Source: Granulicella sp. dw_53
Lineage (GTDB): Bacteria; Acidobacteriota; Terriglobia; Terriglobales; Acidobacteriaceae
DNA length: 64,000 nucleotides
Direction of reading: 5' to 3'
Assembly (NCBI RefSeq): GCF_018449545.1
Contig: NZ_JAAVUR010000023.1
Location: 1 to 64,000 of the forward strand
This document shows positions 1 through 7,365 of this stretch, piece after piece. The notes under the pieces are model-generated. The model was given only the letters and a program-made list of their open reading frames with translations, was not told where the DNA came from and did not search any database. Numbering within the stretch: the first letter of the stretch is position 1; each line of letters starts with the position of its first letter. A program made the position numbers and the translations under genes.

Positions 1-50
1 GGGGGGGCGGGGGGGGGGGGGGGGGGGGGGTGGGGGTGGGGGGGGGGGAG
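1..50. repeat. G-homopolymer / low-complexity tract
   Basis: The first 50 bases are almost entirely G on the plus strand, broken by one C, two T and one A. On the minus strand they code for consecutive prolines in the MutL linker. The tract may be genuine or may mark a contig end or a poorly resolved homopolymer. Confidence 0.8.
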
Positions 51-1231
51 CGGTTGGGGGAGAAGAGGGGGTCGTCCGGCGGGCCTGGTAGGGGGCTTAC
101 GTCGATGAGGAGCGAGGAAGCAGCGTCGTGCGGGCCGCCGGAGAGCGCGGAGACGAAGCTGGCGGCGGGACGAGCCTGGATGAGGGTGGTGCGGACGGTG
201 TCGCGCACGAAGTCGTGGACGAAGGAGGGCTGGCGGAAGCGGACCTCGGTCTTGGCGGGGTGGACGTTGACGTCGACCTCCTGAGGGGGCATCTCGAGGA
301 AGAGCAGGACGACGGGGAAGCTGGTGGGCGGGAGGATGTTGCGGTAAGCCTCGGAGAGGGCGTGGAGGATGAGCTTGTCGCGGATGAGGCGCTGGTTGAC
401 GAAGACGTAGACGGAGTTGCGGTTGAGTTTCTGGAGCTCGGGCTTGGAGACGAAGCCGGTGATGCGGAGGTAGCCGGGGTCGGCCGGGGTGTAGTCGGCG
501 TCGCGCTTCCAGGGGGGAGGCTCGGGGAGGCCGGCGCGGGTAAAGTCCATCTCGGCGGCGGTGGGGAGCATGAGGTGGAAGGTGTCTTTGCCGAAGATCT
601 GGAAGAGGCGGTCGCCGTTGCTGCTGACGGCTGGCGCGACGAGGAGGGCCTGGGTAGCGGAGTGGAGCTCGAAGTGGCGGTTAGGGTGGGCGAGGGCGTA
701 GTGGGTGACGAGGGCGGCGATGTGGGAGAGCTCGGTCTGCTCGGACTTGAGGAACTTGCGGCGGGCGGGGGTATTGAAGAAGAGATCGCGGATGGTGATG
801 GTGGTTCCGGCGGGAAGGCCAGCGGGCTCGACGCGGAGAATGTTGCCGCCGGCGATTTCGACCAGGGTTCCGGCTTCGTCTTCGGGGGCGCGGGTCTCCA
901 GCGTGAGGCGGGAGACGCTGGCGATGGAGGGGAGAGCTTCGCCGCGGAAGCCGAGGGTGGCGATGGAGAGGAGGTCGTCGGAGGTGCGGAGCTTGCTGGT
1001 GGCGTGGCGCTCGAAGGCGAGGAGAGCGTCGTCGCGGACCATGCCGTGGCCGTTGTCGATGATGCGGATGAGTTTGCGGCCACCGCCTTCGATCTCGATG
1101 CGGATGCGGGTGGCTCCGGCGTCGAGGGAGTTTTCGAGGAGCTCTTTGACGACCGAGGCGGGACGTTCGACGACCTCGCCAGCGGCGATCTGATTGGCCA
1201 CCAGGTCGGAGAGGATGCGGATGCGGCCCAT
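1..1231 (-). CDS. mutL: DNA mismatch repair protein MutL (5' part; continues off the left edge)
   Basis: This GHKL-type ATPase couples MutS mismatch recognition to downstream repair steps. The reading frame starts at the ATG at 1231 and stays open to base 1, giving 410 N-terminal residues. The family motifs are all present: GEVVERPASVVKELLENSLD near residue 20, DNGHGM near residue 60, and TLGFRGEALPSIASV near residue 90. The ATPase and transducer domains occupy roughly residues 1-330. After about residue 360 the protein becomes a Pro-rich linker (for example LPQPLPPPPTPTPP) which reaches the window edge, so the C-terminal dimerisation or endonuclease domain lies outside. The linker is encoded by a near-pure C tract on the coding strand. 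A long frame on the opposite strand is an artefact of the base composition. Confidence 0.95.
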   Translation of the reverse strand, partial: MGRIRILSDLVANQIAAGEVVERPASVVKELLENSLDAGATRIRIEIEGGGRKLIRIIDNGHGMVRDDALLAFERHATSKLRTSDDLLSIATLGFRGEALPSIASVSRLTLETRAPEDEAGTLVEIAGGNILRVEPAGLPAGTTITIRDLFFNTPARRKFLKSEQTELSHIAALVTHYALAHPNRHFELHSATQALLVAPAVSSNGDRLFQIFGKDTFHLMLPTAAEMDFTRAGLPEPPPWKRDADYTPADPGYLRITGFVSKPELQKLNRNSVYVFVNQRLIRDKLILHALSEAYRNILPPTSFPVVLLFLEMPPQEVDVNVHPAKTEVRFRQPSFVHDFVRDTVRTTLIQARPAASFVSALSGGPHDAASSLLIDVSPLPGPPDDPLFSPNRSPPPTPTPPPPPPPPP

Positions 1232-1262
1232 CCTCCGATTGTACCGAGGAGACGGAGATAGA

Positions 1263-1295
1263 AACGGCAGAGTCTCTGGTGGAGACTCTGCCGTT
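1263..1295 (-). terminator. Hairpin terminator after the PEP-CTERM gene
   Basis: A perfect 14-bp stem (1263-1276 with 1282-1295) closes a 5-nt loop. It sits between the end of the PEP-CTERM gene and mutL, both on the minus strand. The T tract after it is short and impure, so partial read-through into mutL is possible. Confidence 0.7.
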
Positions 1296-1343
1296 GGTTT
1301 CTAAGACTGATCCCCGGTCGTGGTGGACTGGGGAGTGCTGCTG

Positions 1344-1913
1344 TTAGCTGATGCTTTTCGCTCCAAAGCGGCGATAGAGGGTAGCAGCGCCACCGAGCAG
1401 GCCAGTGCCGAGCAGGGCGATGGAGCCGGGCTCGGGAACTGGTGAAGGAGATGCAGGAGACGCGGTAAAGGAGCCGTAGGAGGCGCTCTGCTCGTTGTTG
1501 TAGTAGAAGGCGTAGCCGGAGGTGGTGTGGAGGGCGAAGCGGAACGGGTTGAGCCCGATCTCCTGGCTGAAGGTGATGTCGGTGAGGACGCCGTTGGTGA
1601 ACTGGATGAGGGTGTTGGTTGCTCCGGCGAGGCTGAAGGTCTGGCCGTCGATGTTGAAGGTCAGGGCGCTGATGGTCGCGGAGGGAGAGGTCTGGTTGTA
1701 GGTGGAGACGCCCGAGGAGACGGGGGCAGAGGCGATCGTAAACGATCCGGTTCCGCTGAAGTCCGAGCCGGTATTTCCTGTCATCACCAAGTTGTAGGTG
1801 ATGGAGGAGGCGTGCAGGGAGCTGGGGATTGCAAGGGTAACGACGGCGGCTGCAAATGCGATGAAGGCAGCCTTTACCAGAGATTTCTTGCTGCTATTGA
1901 TGAACTTAAACAT
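1344..1913 (-). CDS. PEP-CTERM sorting domain-containing secreted protein
   Basis: A 189-residue exported protein. It has a cleavable signal peptide (hydrophobic run around residues 12-32 ending near SSLHAS), a beta-rich middle starting TYNLVMTGNTGSDFSGTG, and a C-terminal sorting signal PVPEPGSIALLGTGLLGGAA followed by a basic YRRF end. The PEP motif, transmembrane segment and basic tail are the exosortase recognition signal, so the protein is probably cleaved and displayed or released at the cell surface. The start at 1913 is chosen because AGAGGAAAG lies just upstream and because the likely transcription start falls downstream of the longer in-frame start at 1985. The role of the middle region is not recognised. 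No exosortase gene is in the window. Confidence 0.88.
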   Translation of the reverse strand: MFKFINSSKKSLVKAAFIAFAAAVVTLAIPSSLHASSITYNLVMTGNTGSDFSGTGSFTIASAPVSSGVSTYNQTSPSATISALTFNIDGQTFSLAGATNTLIQFTNGVLTDITFSQEIGLNPFRFALHTTSGYAFYYNNEQSASYGSFTASPASPSPVPEPGSIALLGTGLLGGAATLYRRFGAKSIS

Positions 1914-1968
1914 GGTCTTTCCTCTAGGCAGAATCTGAAGTTGTTGCAGTATGAATGCCATTGCATAG

Positions 1969-1984
1969 AGCATGTACCGTGCCA
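1969..1984 (-). promoter_or_regulatory. Sigma-54 (-24/-12) type promoter for the PEP-CTERM gene
   Basis: On the minus strand the sequence reads TGGCACGGTACATGCT, matching the RpoN consensus TGGCAC(G)-N4-TTGC(A/T) except for one base, with the obligatory GG-N10-GC spacing. The predicted start point is near 1958, leaving a leader of about 45 nt with a ribosome site before the ATG at 1913. An AAACGTTT palindrome touches the upstream side. The remaining interval up to 2219 shows no gene and may hold activator sites. Confidence 0.7.
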
Positions 1985-2219
1985 AACGTTTGTGGGTATG
2001 TGAAGTAATTTGCAGCCCATTTTCGTTGATTCCCAGAACCCAGGTCTTCTAAATGAGCACTTCTTTTCTCAGATGGGATTGGCGGGTGGGCAAACTTTTG
2101 CCTTTTCTGGGAAAGTCCGGAGAGAAGTGAGGGTGGTTTTGCGGGAGATGTTTGGGTTTGCGGGATGTCGAGGAAGCGGTGTTCTCGTAGCGGGCTTATA
2201 AGTGGAGACCCGAGGCGTT

Positions 2220-3962
2220 TTAGCGCGAGAGAAGAGCAGAGCTTGGAGGGCCGTCGAGAAGACTTGAGCTTGAACGGCTCTCGGATTCGGCTGGTACCAC
2301 GAGACTGGCTTCGAGAAGTCGAATCGTGTCGAGGAGCTCATCGGGGGGAAGCGGACGGGCGAAGTGGTATCCCTGATAGAGGTTGCAGCCGAGGGAGCGC
2401 ATCATTCCGACCTCAGCGTTCGTTTCGGTGCCCTCCGCGAGGACCTCGATGCCCAGGCCGCTGGCGAGCTCGATGAGGGACTTACAGATGGCCATGCTGG
2501 TGACGGTCTGGTCGACGCTCTGAATGAATTCGCGATCGATCTTAAGGCGGTCGAAGGGCAGCGTCTTGAGGTAGCTGAGGCCGGAGTATCCGGTTCCGAA
2601 GTCGTCGATGGCGATGGTGATGCCCATCTTGCGCAGCGCCTGGAGGATGAAGAGGGTGCGATCGATGTCCTGAATGACGGTCGTCTCGGTGAGCTCGATG
2701 GACAGGTTGAGAGGCGAGACGTGGTTCTCTTCCAGAGCTTCACAGATCTGCAGGACTGCATCGGGGTTGAGAAACTGGCGCGCCGAGAGGTTGATGGAGA
2801 TCTTGAGGACTTCGAGCGGGGTACCTGCCCAGCGGCCCAACTGACGGCAGACCTGATGGAGGACGCGCATTCCGATTGCGTCCATGAGGCCGCTGGCCTC
2901 CGCGATGGGAATGAAGACGGCTGGCGAGACCATGCCGCGCTCGGGATGAGTCCAGCGGACGAGGGCCTCGGCGCCTACGACGCGGCCGAGAGCTGTATCG
3001 ACGATGGGCTGATAGTGAACGCTGAACTGCTCCTGCTCGATGGCGAGACGAAGGTCGCGCTCGAGAAGGAAGACATCGCGGGCTTGCTCGTTTTGCCGGG
3101 GAGAGAAGAAGTTGGTGTGGACGCTGCCTTCGAGACGGCTCTCCGCCATAGCGGAGATCGCCTCGTTGATGAGGCGCTCGGCGTCGAGCTTGCCGCCGGT
3201 ATGGAGGGAGACGCCAGCATTCATCTCCGGGCGCAGACTGAAGCCGGGAAGGATGAGTTCCCTCTCGGTGGCGAGACGAAGGGACTCGATCTGCTGTGCG
3301 AGCGGAAGCTGGCTGCCTTGAAGCTCAAGGGCGAAGATAAAGGTGTTGGAGTCCACGCGGCAGAGCGGCACCTCGTTGCCGAGGAGCTCGGCGAACCGGG
3401 TTGCGATGGCGGCCATCACGGAGCCGACCGCAGCCTGACCGAAGGCGGCGGCGATCTTGTCGTAGTTGCTTACGTTGATGGCGCAGATTGCGAGATGGGT
3501 CTCGGCCGGCATCCTCCGGGAGAGGATGCGCATGAAGGCGTCGCGTGTGGGCAATGAGGTGATCGGATCGAAGTCGGTGAGTTGACGCAGGCTGGCGTCG
3601 AGCTTCAGGATGGCGCATTCCGTATCGGCGAGAAGGGTGCCGCTCTGCTGGTTGGATTGCGCGGACGGCTCAGGGAGGATACCTTCCTGAGCGTAGTTCC
3701 TGAGACTTTGTGCGGCGAGATAGATGGGCTGGATGAAGGAGTTTAGAACGAAGAGTGTGAGGAAGGTCGCGCCCAAGGTCGCGACGACGGCTATCCCCAG
3801 GACCTCAAGCTCAAGGCCGCAGGGCGATCCTGAGCGAAAAAAGTAACAGATCAGCGCAAGCAACGGAATCTGCATGCCAGCGACGGCCAGGAACAGAATC
3901 TTGTTGCGGTGTTTGATGAGCGGTAATCCTGAAGTGGCTCTTTCGAGCCAGAATTTATTCAT
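2220..3962 (-). CDS. Membrane GGDEF (degenerate)-EAL protein, probable c-di-GMP phosphodiesterase
   Basis: A 580-residue protein with two N-terminal membrane segments (about residues 22-42 and 50-75), a GGDEF-fold domain (about 135-290) and an EAL domain (about 310-555). The diguanylate cyclase signature is lost: the site reads RVDSNTFIF where RxGGDEFxx is expected. The EAL domain keeps its catalytic set: AEALVRW, INLSARQF, ELTET, IDDFGTGYSGLSYL, KIDREF and AEGTET. It therefore probably hydrolyses c-di-GMP, with the dead GGDEF serving as a regulatory domain. It is a single gene, separated from pyk by a terminator. Confidence 0.92.
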   Translation of the reverse strand: MNKFWLERATSGLPLIKHRNKILFLAVAGMQIPLLALICYFFRSGSPCGLELEVLGIAVVATLGATFLTLFVLNSFIQPIYLAAQSLRNYAQEGILPEPSAQSNQQSGTLLADTECAILKLDASLRQLTDFDPITSLPTRDAFMRILSRRMPAETHLAICAINVSNYDKIAAAFGQAAVGSVMAAIATRFAELLGNEVPLCRVDSNTFIFALELQGSQLPLAQQIESLRLATERELILPGFSLRPEMNAGVSLHTGGKLDAERLINEAISAMAESRLEGSVHTNFFSPRQNEQARDVFLLERDLRLAIEQEQFSVHYQPIVDTALGRVVGAEALVRWTHPERGMVSPAVFIPIAEASGLMDAIGMRVLHQVCRQLGRWAGTPLEVLKISINLSARQFLNPDAVLQICEALEENHVSPLNLSIELTETTVIQDIDRTLFILQALRKMGITIAIDDFGTGYSGLSYLKTLPFDRLKIDREFIQSVDQTVTSMAICKSLIELASGLGIEVLAEGTETNAEVGMMRSLGCNLYQGYHFARPLPPDELLDTIRLLEASLVVPAESESRSSSSLLDGPPSSALLSR

Positions 3963-4083
3963 TAATGGACCGTATGTCTCGACAGGCCAGAAGTTAAGAC
4001 TCTTCCCGCTGTTGAAAAACTAGAAGAACTGCAAAGATGCCGCCATCACACGATTGGGTGATAACACTGTGTTAATAATGAAA

Positions 4084-4106
4084 GCCGGCTCTTACGGAGA
4101 GCCGGC
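4084..4106 (-). terminator. Terminator downstream of pyk
   Basis: A 9-bp perfect GC-rich stem (4084-4092 with 4098-4106) and a 5-nt loop are followed on the minus strand by TTT and an AT-rich stretch. It lies between the pyk stop and the EAL gene start. Confidence 0.75.
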
Positions 4107-4131
4107 CTAGGGACGCCACAGATGAATTGGT

Positions 4132-5673
4132 CTATTTCTTCTTCGTTTTCTTAGACTTCGACTTAGATTTGGACTTGGACTTTTGTGAGGCTTTGTCGCT
4201 TTCGGACTTTACGTCGCGGTCTCCGACCATATGAAGACGCATAAAGTTTGTGGCTCCGGATTTGGTCCGGGTGCCGGCGACGATGCCCACGATCTGGCGC
4301 GACTGCACGAAGCCGAACTGCTCCAACATCTCTTCCGCCATATCGACGAGCTTGTCGGTGTCGTGGAAGCGCTTGCAGAGGATAGGAAGCGTACCCCAGA
4401 GGAGCATGCAGCGGTTAATCACTGCCTCGAAGGGGGAGAGAGCGAAGATGGGTGGGTCCGGGTGGTACTTGGAGAGGAGACGCGCGGTGGACCCGGTCTC
4501 GGTGAAGATGGCGATGGCTGCGAGGTCGAGGTCGTCGGCGGCGTGGGACATGCACTCGCAGATGGTCTCGGCGACGGAGAGGCGTGTGGCGTGAGGGATG
4601 AGCCTTGAAGGCGAGGGGTCGATGCGGATCTGGTGCTCGGTCTCGACGACGATCTTGGCCATCATGGCGATGGCCTCGACGGGGTATTTGCCGGCGGCGG
4701 TCTCTCCGGAGAGCATGACGGCATCCGTGCCGTCGTAGATGGCGTTGGCGACGTCTGAGGCTTCGGCGCGGGTGGGGCGCGGATTCTCGATCATGGACTC
4801 GAGCATCTGCGTGGCGGTGATGACGGGCTTGCGGTACTCGGCGGCGCGGCGGATGATGTGCTTCTGGATGGCCGGGACTTTCTCGGGCGGGACTTCGACG
4901 CCGAGATCGCCGCGGGCCACCATGATGCCGTCGGCGACTTCGAGGATCGAGTCGAGGTGCTCGATGGCCTGGGGCTTTTCGAGCTTGGCGATGACCCAGG
5001 CGTCGGACTTGAGGGCGGCGAGGCGGCCTTTGACGTGGCGAACATCGTCGGCTGTGCGGACGAAGGAGACGGCGACGGTATCGACGCCCTGACCGATGGC
5101 GAAGATGAGATCTTCTTCGTCCTTCTCGGTGAGCGAGGGAACCTTGACGGGAATACCGGGCAAGTTAATGCCCTTGTTTTCGCCGAGGGTTCCGCCGTTG
5201 ACGATCATGCAGACGACGTCCACGCCCTTGACCTGCTCGACGATGAGCTCGATGAGGCCGTCGGAGAGCAGGATGCGGGAGCCGGGCTCGAGGTTCTCGG
5301 CGAGGGTCTTGAAGGTGGTGCCGACGAGAGAGGCAGAGCCTTCGATCTCGCGGGGAGTGATGGTGAGGTGCTTGCCAGCGACGAGCTGGACGGACTTGTG
5401 GTCCTTGAGCTTGCCGGTGCGGATCTTGGGGCCCTGGAGGTCGGCGAGGATGCAGATGGGCTTGCCCTCTTCGCGAGCGATGGTACGGACCATCTGGATG
5501 AGCTCGGCCTTCTGGGCGTGGGTGCCGTGCGAGAAGTTCAGCCGGGCGACGTCCAGGCCAGCGCGGACCAGCTGACGGAAGACCTGTGGGGTACTACAGG
5601 AGGGGCCGAGGGTGGCGACGATCTTGGCACGCCGTGTGCGTTGGAACTCTGGAAAGGAGGTCTCGTTCGACAT
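4132..5673 (-). CDS. pyk: Pyruvate kinase with Lys/Ser-rich C-terminal tail
   Basis: Catalyses phosphoenolpyruvate + ADP to pyruvate + ATP, the last step of glycolysis. The 513-residue protein shows ATLGPSC, RLNFSHG, LADLQGPKIRTG, the active-site stretch IAKLEKPQAIEHLD with VADGIMVARGDLGVEVP, and the TATQMLESM helix. The family is normally about 470-480 residues; here the excess is a C-terminal tail of alternating Lys and Ser ending KKTKKK. The start at 5673 (MSNETSFPEFQRTRRAKIVA) is preferred. An in-frame ATG at 5706 is possible and has AAAGGAAAA further upstream. The frame stays open beyond that into the YihY gene, but this is not coding. Confidence 0.95.
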   Translation of the reverse strand: MSNETSFPEFQRTRRAKIVATLGPSCSTPQVFRQLVRAGLDVARLNFSHGTHAQKAELIQMVRTIAREEGKPICILADLQGPKIRTGKLKDHKSVQLVAGKHLTITPREIEGSASLVGTTFKTLAENLEPGSRILLSDGLIELIVEQVKGVDVVCMIVNGGTLGENKGINLPGIPVKVPSLTEKDEEDLIFAIGQGVDTVAVSFVRTADDVRHVKGRLAALKSDAWVIAKLEKPQAIEHLDSILEVADGIMVARGDLGVEVPPEKVPAIQKHIIRRAAEYRKPVITATQMLESMIENPRPTRAEASDVANAIYDGTDAVMLSGETAAGKYPVEAIAMMAKIVVETEHQIRIDPSPSRLIPHATRLSVAETICECMSHAADDLDLAAIAIFTETGSTARLLSKYHPDPPIFALSPFEAVINRCMLLWGTLPILCKRFHDTDKLVDMAEEMLEQFGFVQSRQIVGIVAGTRTKSGATNFMRLHMVGDRDVKSESDKASQKSKSKSKSKSKKTKKK

Positions 5674-5791
5674 AGTTTTTTCAGTTTGGAGCGTAGGACT
5701 TTTCATGGCGCGGGCGAATTTTCCTTTTGCAGATCGCTTCGTTGGAGTTCGAGTGGCTGGACCACGCCTGAATTGACGTCCGAAGGCAATT

Positions 5792-6697
5792 CTAACCGCG
5801 AGGAGCGATATGTGCGGGAGAATTGGCGGTGGAGGGTACGGAAGTAGAGTCGTCCGGGTCGGAGTAAAGCTGAGCATTAAACTCCGCGCCACAGAGAATG
5901 CTGAAGGCTGTGATATAGAGCCAAAAGAGAAGTGCGATGCCCGCTCCAAGGGAGCCGTAGACCTGAGAGTAGTTGGCAAAGCGCGTGACGTACCAACCGA
6001 AGGTGAGGGTGGAGAGGAACCACATGGCCGTGGCAGCGATGGCTCCGGGGAGGGTGCGCTTCCAAGTCTGCTGGAGGGGCGTGCCGAGGTGGTAGAGCAG
6101 AGCGACCAGGCCGATGCTGCCGGTGAGCGCCACGGTCCAACGGATGAGCAGGGCGACGACGTAGACGGGACCGCGGGCGGATGGCATGACGTGCATCGCG
6201 AGCCAGTTGGTGATGAGGTGTCCGAAGACGACGAGAGAGCTGGTGATGACGAACGGCAGAAGCGAGAGCGGAACGAGCAGGTAGGCGCGGGCGCGGCGTC
6301 TCCAGACGGTCCAGCAGTCCGGGGGGAGATGGTAGGCGCGGCGCAGGCCCTCCATGAGCTTGGCGATGACGCTGGAGGCTCCGGTGATGCTGACAAAGAA
6401 GGCGAGGACCAGGACCCGGCCGGAGCGGGAGCTGGCGGGCGCCTGGACGAAGTAGCTCTGGAGGAGGGGGCTGACGTCGGAGGGCAGGACGCGATCGAAG
6501 AAGCCGGCGAGCTGGAAGCGGAGCGGAGTGGTATCGGGCAGAAGGCCGATGACGGCTGCCATGACGATAAGGGCGGGAAAGAGCGAGACCATCGCAGAGT
6601 AGGCGGTCGATTGGGCGAGGTTGAAGAGGTCGTGGCGCACGGCCCGGAGGAAGACCTGTTGAAGATGAGAGGGGGCGCGGAGGATTTTTCGTCTCAT
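5792..6697 (-). CDS. YihY/BrkB family inner-membrane protein
   Basis: A 301-residue polytopic membrane protein of the YihY/virulence factor BrkB family, whose biochemical role is not firmly established. The sequence shows LAQSTAYSAMVSLFPALIVM near the start and about six hydrophobic segments, with the family-typical SITGASSVIAKLMEGLRRAY and SLGAGIALLFWLYITAFSILCGAE separated across the protein. It is full length for the family. It lies upstream of pyk on the same strand with a gap of about 120 bp and has no obvious functional link to it. Confidence 0.9.
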   Translation of the reverse strand: MRRKILRAPSHLQQVFLRAVRHDLFNLAQSTAYSAMVSLFPALIVMAAVIGLLPDTTPLRFQLAGFFDRVLPSDVSPLLQSYFVQAPASSRSGRVLVLAFFVSITGASSVIAKLMEGLRRAYHLPPDCWTVWRRRARAYLLVPLSLLPFVITSSLVVFGHLITNWLAMHVMPSARGPVYVVALLIRWTVALTGSIGLVALLYHLGTPLQQTWKRTLPGAIAATAMWFLSTLTFGWYVTRFANYSQVYGSLGAGIALLFWLYITAFSILCGAEFNAQLYSDPDDSTSVPSTANSPAHIAPRG

Positions 6698-6734
6698 AGA
6701 CGGTCTCCGCGAGACGGCGTAGAAGAGAGCAGAG

Positions 6735-7250
6735 CTAGGCCTTCCACCGGAGCAGGAACTCGGTGACGGAGTGGGGTTCCATGGTGCCGATGTGGCCGAA
6801 CTCCTTGTTGGCCTGCGAGAAGAGGAGTTTGCCGTGGGAGTCGAGGACGGCGAGGGCGGGAACTCCCTTGGCGATGGGCACCTTGTACCGTTGGGCGATG
6901 TCGACGTTGTGGTCCATGTGGCCGATTTCGATGCGGACGAGGATGAAGTTTTGGGCGAGGATTTGAGCGTTGGGGGTCTGGTGGAGGTACATGTCGAGGA
7001 CCTGGCAGTCGCCGCACCAGTCGCCGCCGAAGTCCAGGATGATGCGCTTATGCTCTCTGCCAGCCCTCTCTATGGCGGCCGCGATATCGGCCTTCGGGTT
7101 GGCCTGGGCGAAGTAGATGTGTTTGCCGGTGGCGGGGACTCTCGAGGGGGCTGGCGCGAAGACTTGCGCGATTAGCTGTCCCCAAGGCTGTAGCAGTGCG
7201 AACGCGAGAGCAAGCGGCGCAGTGCGGAGTAGGGGATGTTTTGGGTTCAT
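6735..7250 (-). CDS. Thioredoxin-fold secreted/periplasmic protein
   Basis: A 171-residue protein with an N-terminal signal peptide (TAPLALAFALLQPWGQLIAQ) and a thioredoxin fold with the redox motif WCGDC in DFGGDWCGDCQVLDMYL. A later KVPIAKGVPALAVLD supplies the conserved cis-proline region. It probably acts as an extracytoplasmic thiol oxidoreductase; the substrate is unknown. The ATG at 7250 is preferred over an upstream in-frame start at 7322, which would place 24 residues before the signal peptide and begin inside the VWFA gene's terminator hairpin. Confidence 0.85.
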   Translation of the reverse strand: MNPKHPLLRTAPLALAFALLQPWGQLIAQVFAPAPSRVPATGKHIYFAQANPKADIAAAIERAGREHKRIILDFGGDWCGDCQVLDMYLHQTPNAQILAQNFILVRIEIGHMDHNVDIAQRYKVPIAKGVPALAVLDSHGKLLFSQANKEFGHIGTMEPHSVTEFLLRWKA

Positions 7251-7308
7251 GGAGGTTCGGTCCTTGATTGTACGCGGCTCCCGGTAGTAGAGATGATGCA
7301 TGAAAGCT

Positions 7309-7341
7309 CTCACCGAACGCAAAGGGAGTGCGTTCGGTGAG
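7309..7341 (-). terminator. Terminator downstream of the VWFA gene
   Basis: A perfect 13-bp inverted repeat (7309-7321 with 7329-7341) and a 7-nt loop, followed on the minus strand by a short T run. It separates the VWFA gene from the thioredoxin-like gene. Confidence 0.75.
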
Positions 7342-7365
7342 GTTGTGGCAGCGGAGATGGGCGGA

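Noticed and set aside
128..1261. A long plus-strand frame at the left edge, rich in Gly, Glu, Asp and Val
   Set aside because: It is antisense to mutL, whose conserved motifs are all on the minus strand in another frame.
5707..6396. N-terminal extension of the pyruvate kinase frame
   Set aside because: It overlaps the YihY gene out of frame and is Ser/Pro/Arg-rich shadow sequence; pyk begins at 5673 or 5706.
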